A DNA stretch of 64,000 bases from Agarophyton chilense (lineage: Eukaryota > Rhodophyta > Florideophyceae > Gracilariales > Gracilariaceae), in NCBI GenBank assembly GCA_030374765.1, contig JARGXX010000012.1, positions 434,001-498,000 of the forward strand, written 5' to 3'. Under the pieces are notes generated by a model. The model saw only the letters and a list, made by a program, of their open reading frames with translations. It did not search any database and had not been told where the DNA came from. How positions within the stretch are numbered: position 1 is the first letter of the stretch; every line of letters starts with the position of its first letter. This document shows positions 30,795 to 42,900 of this stretch, one piece after another. A program made the translations under genes and the position numbers.

Positions 30795-31859
30795 TCAGCT
30801 CCGAAACTTCAAGTTCCTTCCTCCGCCTTTGCTCGGTATTGTCCCTGATTTTAGTAGCAGCCTCCCACCAGCTTTCAAAAGCCTTTCGCAAACAGCCACA
30901 TCCTCAACTGACAGGGCACGCTTGATGCACGGGTAATTGTTGTCTATACATAATTTGTGGATGCGCATGCACGCGCTAGGTACCCGAGGCACTCGTGGTA
31001 GGGAATATCGCATAGGACTCCACATAACACCGAAGCGAGCCGTGAGCATACCAAACGCTTGTTCGACCACGGTGCGCAAAGAGGAATGTAGAAAATTGAA
31101 ACCGTCGCTGGCTACCGCCAGCTGTTCATGTTGAAGCTGTGACTCTGAAAACGGCGTTACAATACCATTTCTACACTTAAATACCGTGTCACCGGCTATC
31201 CAGTACCCTTGCATAAGCTCTCCCGCACGGAGGCGTTGTGCTAAGTCGGAGACAGCAAACGCGAGTGAGTCATGTGTAGAACCAATGGCTCTGGCCTACA
31301 TATAAAGAAGGGGGTAGGCAGAATCAGCAATGGCCTGTACGGAGATGGCAAATAATCCTTTACGGCAGTAGTAGCTTCTTGGATTGTGACAGGGCTAGGG
31401 CTTCAATATGTTCACAGCAATACCGTCGAGTGCTCCAACACAGCCCCAAAGCAAGCTCATGGCTGGCCGTGCGTTTTTAAAAGCTTCTGCCATTCCATGT
31501 AGCTGGTTTGCATCATCCAGTGGCAGTCCAGGGAGTTGCAGTTCCCATAAAATAACGTCGATGGTCGCTCCGAATATATCATATGCAGTAGAGCGCCCTA
31601 AACGAAACAGCATTATTAAGTCATGATAGGACCCCCCCGATAGCATTCGTAATGTCAGACCAAGCCGCACTGCTGGTTCCACACGTCCGCCCCTAGATCG
31701 ATTTGCCATGGGATCACCCTTTGGGTCATAAGTGGTGCTGAGATTCCCAAAAAACTCTCTACGGTAGCAACAAGAAGTGGAAAGATGACTGAGCATGCGA
31801 AAACGGCAACAATCTTGGCCTGTGCTTTGGGACATTCTTCTTTGTCCTGGGCGTGCCAA
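30795..31859 (-). pseudogene. Harbinger C transposase (DDE_Tnp_4/HARBI1-like)
   Basis: One minus-strand frame runs the whole length with two in-frame TAG stops, one just after the first catalytic motif (31395-31397) and one in the stretch before 31214. Seen in order: an N-terminal helical region (LTLRMLSGGSYHDLIMLFRL, GRSTAYDIF), the first aspartate in LWGCVGALDGIAV, then GSTHDSLAF, the second aspartate in WIAGDTVF, and the glutamate in LRTVVEQAFGMLTARFGVMW. All three catalytic residues remain. In the family, this nuclease cuts at the TIRs and inserts at 3-bp TWA targets. It converges with the accessory gene. Confidence 0.85.
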
Positions 31860-32137
31860 GTATCACCGTGATCTGCATCAGATTCATAGCTATCCACCAT
31901 TGCGCTAGAAGGGTACTCCAGCGGGAAAGATGGTACAAGGTACAGTCTCAAGAGTTTTCGCTGTGCGATGAACTGCCGTTTGCACCCACACTTTTCATCT
32001 TGATCAAGTACGAGGGTCCGAACATGTTCTGCTATATTCACGTGCATAGACCGTCCATTCATTCTGAATGGAAGTATGTATTTTAACCCCCGGAGGAGAT
32101 ACAGATTCAGAAAAATCGACGCTGTATAGACCGGTCC

Positions 32138-32340
32138 TCAATAAGAGCACCTTATTAAGTGTTCCGCTCTTAACCTGACAAAAAAATTAAAGCTGACACC
32201 CCCTACAGGGAAGCGAAATGGACGATTTTGGTCCTCCGCTGGTTTTATACTCTTACAGCATCTCCACTAGATGCGGACCAAACGCCCAAACGACTATATA
32301 CATGTGAAAAGTTAATTGGGTTAGCCTATCCCTGCTGCCA
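32138..32340. other. Flank between Harbinger C and transposase D
   Basis: About 200 bases of sequence with no recognised feature other than the presumed target-site triplet at its left edge. Confidence 0.3.
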
Positions 32341-33036
32341 GTGCAGGCCCATTTCGCTGGCCTATCGCTTGATCGGTGCGCATTGGACAACCTCGTGATA
32401 GAGGATGCCTACGACGACGACTTTGACAACATCGTCGAAGACATCCTCTACCCGTCAGATGAGGAAACTGTTCAGCGGCGCGCCCATGGTGGGTCACTGC
32501 CCGGTCACACGTCTAATATAAACCGTGACCGTGCTGATGGACACAAACGTCTCGTACGCCGTTACTTTGCTCGGAATCCAGTCTAAAACGAAATCATCTG
32601 TGAGAGAAAGTTCCGAATCACGCGCCAAATCTTTCTCCAGCTTGTACGTGCTGTTTCAAGAATTAGAAAGTAATTTGTTCAGACATCTAGCTGCGCCAGG
32701 GTGCTGCAAAGTGAATGCTAGCTTATGGGGGCGCGGCAGATCAGCTTATTGAATATCTTCGTATAGTAGGAAGCCCAAGCCTAGAAAACCTCCTTCGTTT
32801 TCGAAAGGCTTTGATATGTTCGCATGGTGATAATTATTTTAGTACAACTACAAAAGAAGAGATCAAGCTGCGGTTGCGTCGCGGCGACAATCGTGGCTTA
32901 TCAGGTGGGTTAAGGAGATACACTGCTGTAAATGGAGGTGGAGAAATGCCCAGCCGCAATGCGTGGTTAGTATGTGCGGAAGGAGAGGGTACCGACGGTC
33001 ACATTTGAAGCCATCTCGGACAATCTCCTTTACATT
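32341..33036 (+). pseudogene. Second Harbinger-type transposase (D), decayed and cut by a foldback element
   Basis: This is a different Harbinger subfamily, like the so-called plant transposon proteins. The first frame (32341-32583) is acidic and then has HGGSLPGHTSNINRDRADGH and RLVRRYFARNP. A stop follows at once, with more conserved sequence in the same frame after it (ERKFRITRQIFLQLVRAV). Frame changes lead to LAYGGAADQLIEYLRIVGSP and then, near 32975-33036, VPTVTFEAISDNLLYI. The expected region around the first aspartate is badly eroded. Recognisable transposase sequence ends where the inverted-repeat element begins at 33037. Confidence 0.68.
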
Positions 33037-34864
33037 TTGTGGTATTCCACTGAAGACTGTAGAGGTCCCGGTGCAGTGGGTATCCACAGAAATAAACGCG
33101 AACAGCGGGTGTCGCCTTGCGAACGACGGTTCTTACATAAGAAGAGAGTGTGCGGAAAGCAGCCAGGTGTGCCTGAACAATGGAAAAAATATGTGTATTC
33201 ATAAAGCGGATGTCCAGATGCGGCAGTACGTAGTGCACACGAGATCGGCTCGACAACCCTTGTGACAACACAAATAACTAGGTACCAGTAGAGAAAACAA
33301 TACACACACACACAGAAAGCTGTAGAAAAAGGGCGGTAAACTCGCAACAGTAGAGGGTATCCCCGGAAGAAGATCTATAGCTCAGAACGGTTAAGTACTG
33401 ATACTATAGGTGACCATTTGTGGTAAACCCCTTTAGGGTTTCTAGGACTCACCAAGATGGTGTTTAGGTTGGTTGGTTGGTTGTTGATTGGCCTTCGCCG
33501 TCCTCACCTGGGCCTTGCACCCTTTAATGTACCAATAGGCAAAGCAAGTAGTGTACAGTAAGGCAACCACGTGGCGTGCTACTACATAATTATCTAAATA
33601 ATACCAAATAAAATATTTGGTGATGGCACCTTACAGTGTACACTATATACAGTTTTTTCTAATTAAATTTCTCCTGTCCCATTCTTTCCATGAAGTAATT
33701 CTTCTCATAACTTCTCGTAATCTAGTATAGCCCAAGCAATAGCTTATGAATGCCATATCGTGACTTCGTAGTGTTTTCGAACGGTCGATCTCAGGTGCAT
33801 CCAGAATGATACATTTGTATCTCCAGATTCTAGCTGTTGCACTGGGAACTTGGTACTCAATCGTGGTGTTGAACAGATCATTTTTGTGCGTGACATATAG
33901 GGTCGCTAAGGTGTGAAATATCCCGTTGCGATTTGTACAGGTCATATATTGTTCCTTGCTAACTATGACGTTTGTTACCAAAAACTCTACCTACTCGTTC
34001 CTTCTTCTTTGCGCACCTTGTGTTTATTTAATTAATGATTTCCGTTCTATTCTTTTCTACGTATTTGACCTATTAGGCTGATACAAATGTAGCATTCTGG
34101 ATGCACCTGAGTTCGACCGTTCGAAAACACTACGAAGTCACTATATGGCATTCATAAGCTATTGCTTGGGCTATACTAGATTACGAGAAGTTATGAGAAG
34201 AATTACTTCATGGAAAGAATGGGACAGGAGAAATTTAATTAGAAAGAACTGTATATAGTGTACACTATAAGGTGCCATCACCAAATATTTTATTTGGTAT
34301 TATTTAGATAATTATGTAGTGGCACGCCACGTGGTTGCCTTACTGTACACTACTTGCTTCGCCTATTGGTATATTAAAGGGCGCAAGGCCCAGGTGAGGA
34401 CGGCGAAGGCCAATCAACAACCAACCAACCAACCTAAACACCATCTTGGTGAGTCCTAGAAACCCTAAAGGGGTTTACCACAAATGGTCACCTATAGTAT
34501 CAGTACTTAACCGTTCTGAGCTATAGATCTTCTTCCGGGGATACCCTCTACTGTTGCGAGTTTACCGCCCTTTTTCTACAGCTTTCTGTGTGTGTGTGTA
34601 TTGTTTTCTCTACTGGTACCTAGTTATTTGTGTTGTCACAAGGGTTGTCGAGCCGATCTCGTGTGCACTACGTACTGCCGCATCTGGACATCCGCTTTAT
34701 GAATACACATATTTTTTCCATTGTTCAGGCACACCTGGCTGCTTTCCGCACACTCTCTTCTTATGTAAGAACCGTCGTTCGCAAGGCGACACCCGCTGTT
34801 CGCGGTTATTTCTGTGGATACCCCCTGCACCGGGACCTCTACAGTCTTCAGTGGAATACCACAA
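33037..34864. mobile_element. Foldback element with 785-bp inverted arms
   Basis: The left arm 33037-33821 and right arm 34080-34864 are reverse complements over their whole length, both 785 bp, with only scattered differences by eye, around a 258-bp unique spacer. The outer ends read TTGTGGTATTCCACTG inward. The arms include a (CA)n run and a GGTT tandem run. A minus-strand frame (33643-33981) crosses from the left arm into the spacer but is not recognised. The element interrupts transposase D, so it looks like a mobile foldback insertion; no clear target duplication was found. No transposase is encoded, so it would be non-autonomous. Confidence 0.75.
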
Positions 34865-35824
34865 GAATTGTGTATACCGACGCTCCTCCCTTAAAAGAAG
34901 CCGTCCAGCACAGTGCCGATACCGCACCGGCAAAACCACCCAGTTGTGACCAGCCGCAGTCGTTGAAGAGGGCAAAGGCGAGCTCGCATCCAGCTACACT
35001 GAGATGCATGGGATTTTTGAGGTCATGAAAAATCGCCGCGAGCTTTTGGGGGTTATCTTTGCACGTGGTCTCGAAAACCCCTCCGCTATTTACAACAAAG
35101 TTCTATCATTCCCATGATCTTGGTGAGAGATACAATTTCACAAGCCCATTTTAGTATGGGAAAGACTGACACCTTTGTAACTGGAAGCTTGCAGCACATG
35201 GACACTTAAGTCAGGAAGGTGCAAGCCTCGATCCTTGTCCATACCCATGAGCTTTCTCAACAGATAAAAAATGTATTTTGCGCTTTTGGTGGTTAAATGG
35301 GTCTTCATTGTCACATTTGCTTTGATGGTACGCTGGCTAATGATGACAGAAGAATCTTTCAGAACGACACGCTGCATGTGTTCTTTGGTACTACTGGTCT
35401 TTTATATGACTCCCACTGCGAAGATTATATTATTTCGTAGCGCTCCTCCTGAAGAGACGTTAGCCTGATATCATCAACACAGCGCGCAGACGAGCTGAAT
35501 TGCTGTTCCGCAGTTGACAGGGACTGGAACTGAGAGTTTGAAAACTTTTTAATATGTTCAGCATGCTTTTGAAGAAGCAAATTTTACCACTCAGCAAGTG
35601 TGTTGTACATGGTGCGTATCTTGGCGAAATGAGAGACATTTGCGGCGACCCTTCTTTCGATGTCGAGCTTTTTGCGCTCGCATTGAGTGTGTTGAAGACG
35701 GAGGCATGAGTGTAGCGGCGAGTAGGGCAGCAACGATGGGGCTTCGAACAGCTAGCGTTCGACTAAAGAGATGCCTAACTTTCTTTAACATAAACAGGTC
35801 AAGACCTTTCTCGTTTATTGCAAT
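34865..35824. other. Stretch without a recognised gene
   Basis: A plus-strand run near 34980-35110 reads as protein-like (MHGIFEVMKNRRELLGVIFA) but is short and unassigned. Short frames at 35138-35377 (minus) and 35271-35468 (plus) show no known motif. The transposase D sequence does not visibly resume after the foldback. Confidence 0.35.
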
Positions 35825-36749
35825 CTACTTATTCGCGTCCAACTTCTCCCTATCCGACTCCGCCTCCTCCTCCACCTCCTTTATGAGCTTTGTCAGGACG
35901 CGTTTGCGCATGATGTTCAGGAAATTTACCGCTTCCTTTTGATTACACTCCACCGGCGCGTTTGCGAAGAGCTGCATGTCTATTTGCTTCTTCAACGTCT
36001 CCTTAAGCTCGCTTTGTGCCTCGAAAGCGTCATGTTGAAATCTGAACCTTTTCGGTAGCACTGCGCTGTGCTTATGCTCTTCTTCAGCTCTGCCACGCCC
36101 CATGGTCCTTGTAACCGATAACTTAGTGCCTTGTTTATTCACTGTTGCGTCCGTACAGTCCTCCTCAACGTATTGAGCATAGATGCTGCTCATCACCTCC
36201 CTCTTCGGTTCCAGGTCTGCGCCAAATTTGGGATGGTGGCGCAATTTGTTCCAACAATCGAGAAACGAGAACGACGTCCCAGGGTCTTCATCCAACGCCT
36301 AGATATCAACTCCATTGTATATGGTCGTAGCCGTCTTTATGATTTTATCACTATTGGTCCTCGTCAGCTTTCGATACGCGCTTGCGTACAGACTCCACTG
36401 TTCCCAATTCACGTTTTGTTTGTTTAAACTTGTCGTTGTAAACGTCTGTGACAGTGCGGTAGAAGTCATCTCCTTTTTGTTCAGCCCCTATGGTGGGATT
36501 TTCGCTGACAATGAGCCAAGATTTGGCTTGAGCGCCATCCTCCGCCGTCAAAAAGATCGTGCCGCGCACGTTTTTCTTTTTGGCGGCATCTACTATTGGG
36601 GCTTGGGCGGTTGTAGCTTGGACGTTGGGTAGTGCATTCAGCATTTTGCAAGAGAAGAGAGGGAGTGGGGATGGAGGTCTAGGGGAGGAGGGAGGTCGGG
36701 AAGGGGGTGGTGGAGGTTGGAAAAGGGAAGATTTGGAGCGATCGTTCAT
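35825..36749 (-). CDS. Myb/SANT-like DNA-binding protein of the Harbinger-partner type
   Basis: Two minus-strand frames, 36749-36351 and 36295-35825, lie in succession. The first has a Pro-rich N-terminus (from the G-rich plus-strand tract at 36641-36720) and a Myb/SANT-like helix block: KSWLIVSENPTIGAEQKGDD, then FYRTVTDVYNDKF and SVRKRVSKADEDQ. The second begins with FSFLDCWNKLRHHPKF, the last helix of the same domain type, then a basic middle and a charged coiled coil (KLIKEVEEEAESDREKLD). This layout is that of plant-type NAM-associated or Myb-like proteins that accompany Harbinger transposases. The 50-bp gap with stops between the blocks is either a short intron or a frame change; no clean GT-AG choice kept the frame. 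Confidence 0.6.
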
Positions 36750-37193
36750 TGTGTTATCTACGGGGTGGCTACATCTGAGGTGGTACAGAACCGAGCAGCT
36801 GGTGGTAGAACATATTTGCGTTGGGGTTTCGGTATTTTCGCGGGAATGGAATGGGAGACGACGCTATCAGCTAGCGCCATGTGAATAAGAGATGGTATAA
36901 AGCCAAGCTCTATCGCTGGCGCAAATCTATTCAATTTGGTCCACGGTTTTTCTCCGGCCTAAATTGTATGAGCGAAATGACTGTTCGTGGGGTTCGCGGC
37001 ATGGACCATTTCCCTAAATTTATAGGTATTTGATGCTTTGGTTTTAGTCGTGGAGATGCTCTCAGACGCGAAGTCTATCTCGCTGCTTGCCTTCAACTTG
37101 ATGCGAGCGCTACTGCTAGTGGCGCAGTTCGAGAAGCGCACGATTTATCTCAAACATAGTGCAATCGAAAGCCCGCCACAGAGCGGTGGGAAA
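36750..37193. other. Stretch between the Myb-like gene and element 3
   Basis: It contains a 60-residue Ser/Thr/Ala-rich minus-strand frame (36959-37141) of no known family. This could be the upstream part of the Myb-like gene. No other feature seen. Confidence 0.3.
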
Positions 37194-37637
37194 GAGTAAA
37201 GATTACGGATGAGTCCTGTAAGTGGACAGGACCTGAGGTACATTACAGACGCCACGTGGACTGGCCGACTTCCCCTTGGCATATTTAGAGAATTGTTTTA
37301 TTCTTTTTAATTGTGATAGAATAGACTTACAGTACAAGAAAGATATCAGCGCCTCACCATTGATATTTACTTGGCTCGAGTAACGCTTCTCCCCTAGAAT
37401 CAGGTAGACACCGTTAAAATACTAAATTTCCCCCTTTCGTACATTAGTTCCACCAATTGGTCTTCAAGCCATCGTTTCCATAGATCCGACTTGTAGGACT
37501 ACGTATTAAACGCCCGCCCATTTCACCAAGTACTCTGGGAGTGCCACGGTTAAGGATACGGAACTCAAAACCCGCCCCCTCTACCACGCTACCCCATGTT
37601 GAGAGCAGTACGCTGACCTACCAGTCATTGCGTTACG
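37194..37637 (+). repeat. 5' LTR of element 3 (diverged)
   Basis: It aligns with the element 4 LTR through shared blocks such as TTTACTTGGCTCGAGT, CTTCAAGCCATCGTTTCC and the terminal CATTGCGTTAC. The left boundary is approximate. A primer-binding site like TGGTCTCTCGACTTAG follows near 37641. Confidence 0.78.
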
Positions 37638-37763
37638 TTATGGTCTCTCGACTTAGATTCCCTTAAGAATAATTGAAGGGACCACTGGAAAGAAGAACTA
37701 CCGGGATTGTAATCCTTTGGTTTAACTACCAAACGGATCAGAAGTACAGAAGCAACCGCCATT

Positions 37764-39670
37764 ATGGATGCAGGAAACACACCCAACCGACCAGACCATA
37801 GGACTCCTACAACAGCACCAGTTGCAACTGCAACACCGATGAAGTCTCCTGAAGAACAGGTTGATACTGTTAGTGACCGCAGTAGCAAGAGAAGCCAACC
37901 GCAAGGAGTACTGAATCCCCTGAACGACCCTGAAAGGATTCGCTGGGAACCCATGGTGGCAGCGCGTTTAAGAGAACGCCTGACCAGGGCCACGTCTAGG
38001 CCAGGGTCACCCCAAGTAAAACCCCATGAGACCGAAGGAATTAGAGAGAACATTCCCACAGGGCTTGTGGACCTTCTCTGGCCCCGTCTCGGTGAGCTTT
38101 TCTCAGCCTATGTGAATTCTATTGTCGACATGCGACTCGCTACGGCCATCGCAGACCATACGGACTACCTCGTTAGGCGAGTAGTTCCTAAGGTAGGAGA
38201 GTCTGAATTATTCGGAGACTCCCTCCTACAGGCCGTTCAAGGAGCAGTCACCAGGCAGGCAGGCAATGAGGTCCCTAGGACCACTCCACAGGTCAACCAT
38301 CCGGCTTCCATATGGAAACCCCCAACCAAACCCCCATGAGGGGCGGTATTACCCGCCCCTCGCGGGGAACACCAACAACAAAATCTAATAGAAATACAAT
38401 TTAGGAGCAGAAAAGAAGCTCCGCGTCTAGAAGAGAGACAAAATGCTCGACCTAAAAGACAATATGAGGTACAGCGACCTCAGGGCTCCATCGGATCGGA
38501 CAGAGAGATCAATCCTTTAGGTCCCCATTCCGCTGGAAAGAAGCGAAGAAACCGCAGGAGAAAGAAGAACAGAAGGAGTAAAAGAAATACCATTCGGACA
38601 CGAGTGATTCCGATTCGGACACAACCGAAACGACCGACTCGTAAGTAGATGAGGCTGCCGTTCGAGGCCTCAAACCACTGACAACAACCAAAGAACTTTT
38701 CCTCAAGGTTCTAGACTACCGGAACTATCGATTGGCCGACAGGTCCCCGAAATACTCGGGTTCGGTGGCTCGCAGAGTTGCCAAATGGGCCAAACGGATG
38801 CAACCAACCATTACTACCAAGTTCTCGGGTTCCGATCCCATTGCTGTCCTTAGGTTTTTCAGTTGGTCCCGTACGGTCTGCGATCAGAATGGTGTCTACG
38901 AGGGCGCCGCTCTGTACCTTTTCTAATTCTTCCTTACAGGACAGGCGCGTGACCGAGTGGTTTCGAAGATGTCTGGTACGACTGACCTCGCAGTTTCTCA
39001 AGACCGTAAGCTCTACGGTTCATATCCTTCGGTTTTTCATTACCTCTTGAGAACTTATGCCACCGGTGACGTTATAATGGATGCCCACCAGGAAGTGATA
39101 TTCTTTAGGCAGAGCTCCAACATGACCGAATCAGCTTTCGCAGACGACGTATGGAAGAAGGCTTACCGATGTGGAAACGTATTCTCCGAAGGGCGCTTCA
39201 AGCATCATTTCATCACGGGACTACTCCCTGCCATTCGGACCCATGTCCGTAATTACCACACGTAAAACCCACAATACTCCTTCTGACGGCTCTTCACCTG
39301 TGCCGAAGGCTATAGCAAAACCTACAGGACTCCCAGGCGCAATGCTGATATATCCAGATTACACGCATTTCTATTGCGTAAACCAAACCGAGCCCATTTG
39401 GCTAGCTTCACGGAATCATACATGGATTCATTTCTCCATTATGCCGACTCGAGAAATATCCTCGCGGTTACTTTCAGTGCCCCTCCGTCTAGGCCACCAT
39501 CACATACCTCCCAGCGAACTATAGCGAACACTGGACCACCCACACCCAAGTATTCCCCCCTTCCACCCCGTAAAGACGTTTTTGTTCGCTCACCAAGGGC
39601 CTGCTTTGTCTGCCTTTCCATGGTCCAGCTCTGTGACTGCACGAGGTATTGCCTGAGGGTGCACGCAAAC
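37764..39670 (+). pseudogene. gag region of element 3 (fossil)
   Basis: It matches the gag regions of elements 1 and 4 along its length: an N-terminal Thr/Arg/Pro-rich part, a basic stretch, a capsid-like helical domain, and a Cys-rich tail (ACFVCLSMVQLCDC). Heavily broken. Confidence 0.72.
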
Positions 39671-39949
39671 ATCCCCTAGCCTTAACGGAAGAGAATTGAA
39701 AGGTGCAAAGATCCGAAGGAATGTTTAACAGGGCACAGATACAAGCTACAGAAACACCTGAAAGCTCCCGCCCTGCGACCTCTCCGGATACCCCAATTAA
39801 AGCCCCACAGTACGATGCCCTTGTAAACCCTGCGAAAGAACCCGAAGAGGAACCCCATCCTCAGGAAGAAACGGAAACCCCATCGGAAAACGCTTAGAGG
39901 GTCGACGCGAGGCAAATCCTCCCTCTTTAAGTCCATGCCTCAGGCAATT

Positions 39950-42900
39950 GGACTATGGGGAGCAAAGGAGCTCTTCACCTTTCAATACAAAACACAGCCA
40001 TTGGACCACTCAGAATGAACCAGAATTGGACAACAGTAACGACCCTGTTTGTATCCTCAGGAAGGAGAATTATAAAGTTCGGGTAACCATAGGACTACGT
40101 TCCAACAGCTCCCGAATGGCCACAGCCGTATTGGACACAGGCGCAGGTCCCAATTAGGCCCATTCTAAGCTACTCCCATTTGGTTGGCAAAATTTCGTTC
40201 AGGCAAGGAAGACCCCCAGGATTACAAATGAATCACGTAGACCAATGGAAATTAAAGGGATAGTACCGCTTTACCTCCAGGCAGGACAATTCAAAGTCCG
40301 TACGTGGTTCCTTGTATGTCCTAACTTAGGCGCAGAAGCAATCCTAGGGACCTCCTTTATCGATTGATACATTAAGGCTATTTATCCAGGCCTTAGGAAA
40401 GTTGGGTTCTATCGCGCACCTTCCATCCTTATAATTGGCTGCGCTCGAAAGCCAGAAGCTAACTTCAAACGAGCAATTATCTCTGATGATTCTAAGTGCA
40501 ATAAAGTTCGCTTATCGAAAGCCATAACGATACCCCCGATGACCCAGATCACCGTATCGGTCCATTTCCAGTCCTCAAGTCTCGTGGTGTTACAGAATCA
40601 CCCGAAAAGCGGTTCTGAAGCACCTGGCCATAATGGCCGATGGAGTAATGGACATCCGCCCCAACAGGCCCTTCTTGGTCACGATCAGAAACTTACGAGA
40701 TAAGCCCGTAGCGTTTCGTAAAGGTATAGTGATTGGCATTATTCTAGCTACCTCTGTCGCTATTATAGAGACCCAAATGGATAATCTTGCGACGCCTACT
40801 ATCGACGAGGACGTCGACTCTTGAGAGGGGACGGTCGCCATCGGCGAAGAATTCGAATCTTATAGGCCCCAGGTACTTGATCTCCTCAGGGAATACCAGG
40901 CCATGTGGTCAGGTAGATTGGGGACAATCAGAGCCACTACACACCGCATTGACCTTCAGGATGATGCTAGACCACAGTTCCAGCACCCATGCCGAACCGG
41001 CCTTAAAGGTAGGGAAAAGGTTTCCGACCAGATGGAAAAGATGCGCAAAGCTCAAGTCATAGAGCCGGTGCCTCCAAACCAATCCGAATGGGCAAGTTTC
41101 CTTGTCCTCGTAGCTAAGCAGGATGGCTCCGTCAGGTCCTGTGTCGACTACAGGAAGCTGAACGCAGAAACCACGAGAGACTCATACCCGATATCGCGTA
41201 TGGATGACTGTCTAGATTCCTTAGGTGAAGCAGCCGTATTCACCACACTGGACGCTGACTCCGGATATTGGCAAATCCGTATGGCCAAAAATGCGATAGC
41301 GCTGACAACCTTCACCGTCCATGAAGGTCTGTTCAGATTTACTGGTATGCCCTTTGGTTTAAAGAATGCACCAACGATCTTCCAACGGGTAATGGACATC
41401 ATACTGCCCAGAGTTAAATGAGAAATATCACTGGTATATTTAAATGGCGTATTAATCTTCCCACGAACCGTGAAGGAACACCTTCGCCACGTGAGGATGG
41501 TGCTACCAATCCTACAGGACGCGGGAGTAACACTGAAACTCCGCAAATGCGCCTTCTTCCATGCCTCAGGGGACTATCTCAGTCACATTCTCCTCCCAGG
41601 AAAGTTAAATGTAGCCACACGGACCAACGATGCGATATGCCAGGCTCAAATGTCCAAACTCTACACGCAATTACGATCCTTCTCGGGCTTGTGCAATGTC
41701 TACCGACGTTTCGTCCAAGGATTTGCTAAAATCTCGGCCCCTCTCAACGCAATGTTGAATAAAGAAAGACCTTCGGAGTTTGAATGCCTTACCGAGGACC
41801 AATACCAGTTATTTCAGACCCTAAAGGACAAATTGCTGAACCCACCCGTACTGGCTTAACCGAAACCCAAGAGGCCCTTTGCCTTGGACACAGACGCTTC
41901 TGATGTCCAAGTGGGATGTGCACTGCTACAGGAACAAGATCCACAAAAGGATTATCGACCTATTGGATACTAGAACAGAACGCTCACCAGCGCGGAGCGG
42001 AACTAAAGTACTACCGAACAGGAATGTCTCGCCATAGTATGGTCGGTACTAACAGTCCAACCACACCGTGGGGGAACTAGGTCCACCATTAGAATAGAAC
42101 ACGATTCACTCCGCTGGTAACTCAATATGACCGATGTATCAAGTCGCCTCGCTCGTAGGCGCCTTATTATGTCAGAGTATGATTATGATATAACCTATGG
42201 GCCAGGCATCAAGCACCAGGCAGCAGATGCCCTCTTGCGAATAATTACAGACGGAACTGACGACATGCCATCAGACGACCTCATTCCTACTTCCATCACA
42301 GATGATGGAACTCAGGATAATATGGAAACGTACTACCTTATGGGTTCGGTCAAAGTAGATGATCCTGAGGTCAAGGAGAATGAAATCTACCTATTGGACT
42401 GGGAGGTGGTCCCATCAAAGTAGGCACCACCTCAGGTTAATATAAAAACCCTAGAGAAAAAAGAGCTCCTCCCTATAACTATTAAGGAGCTCCTACAGGC
42501 GCAGGTCAAAGACAAGTACTGGAAGGAAAAGGCCCAATTGTTAAGAATCCCTGGATGCTTATTTGATTTTGACCGATTTGGACTACTGTTTCGCCGCTTA
42601 CCACTGGATGGCGCACTCCAACGGATAGTACCAAGGTCACTGAGGACGCGATTACTACACCTCGCCCATTTCCCTTGCTTGGTTGGTCACCCTGGAGGCC
42701 GACGAATGTACTGGACCCTTAGGAAGTTCTTCTCCTGGCCACTAATGGCGCAGGACCTATGGAAAACCACACGGAACTGCACTTCGTGCGCACAAATCCG
42801 AGGGTCTCGCGCCAAGCATCAGGCCAAATTGAAGGGTTTCCCCGCCGCAAGCCGGATGGAATTCGTCGCAATGGATATACTTGGACCTTTGCCCAATTCT

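Larger units (their letters stand above)
28272..32137. mobile_element. PIF/Harbinger DNA transposon C, near complete (3.9 kb)
   Basis: The terminal inverted repeats GGGCCGGTCTATACAG (28272-28287) and CTGTATAGACCGGTCC (32122-32137) match at 15 of 16 positions. The flanking triplets TAA (28269-28271) and TCA (32138-32140) fit the 3-bp TWA-type target duplication of Harbinger elements, with one difference. Inside are an accessory-protein gene on the plus strand and the DDE transposase on the minus strand, converging near 30.7 kb. Only a few stops break the two genes, so the element is fairly young. Confidence 0.82.

Noticed and set aside
34554-35028. Two plus-strand ORFs of about 130 residues with Cys/Tyr/His-rich sequence
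   Set aside because: They lie in the right arm of the foldback element, and their counterparts appear inverted in the left arm; no sign of coding beyond the repeat.
36559-36888. Gly/Glu-rich plus-strand ORF
   Set aside because: It is the complement of the Pro-rich N-terminus of the Myb/SANT-like gene.
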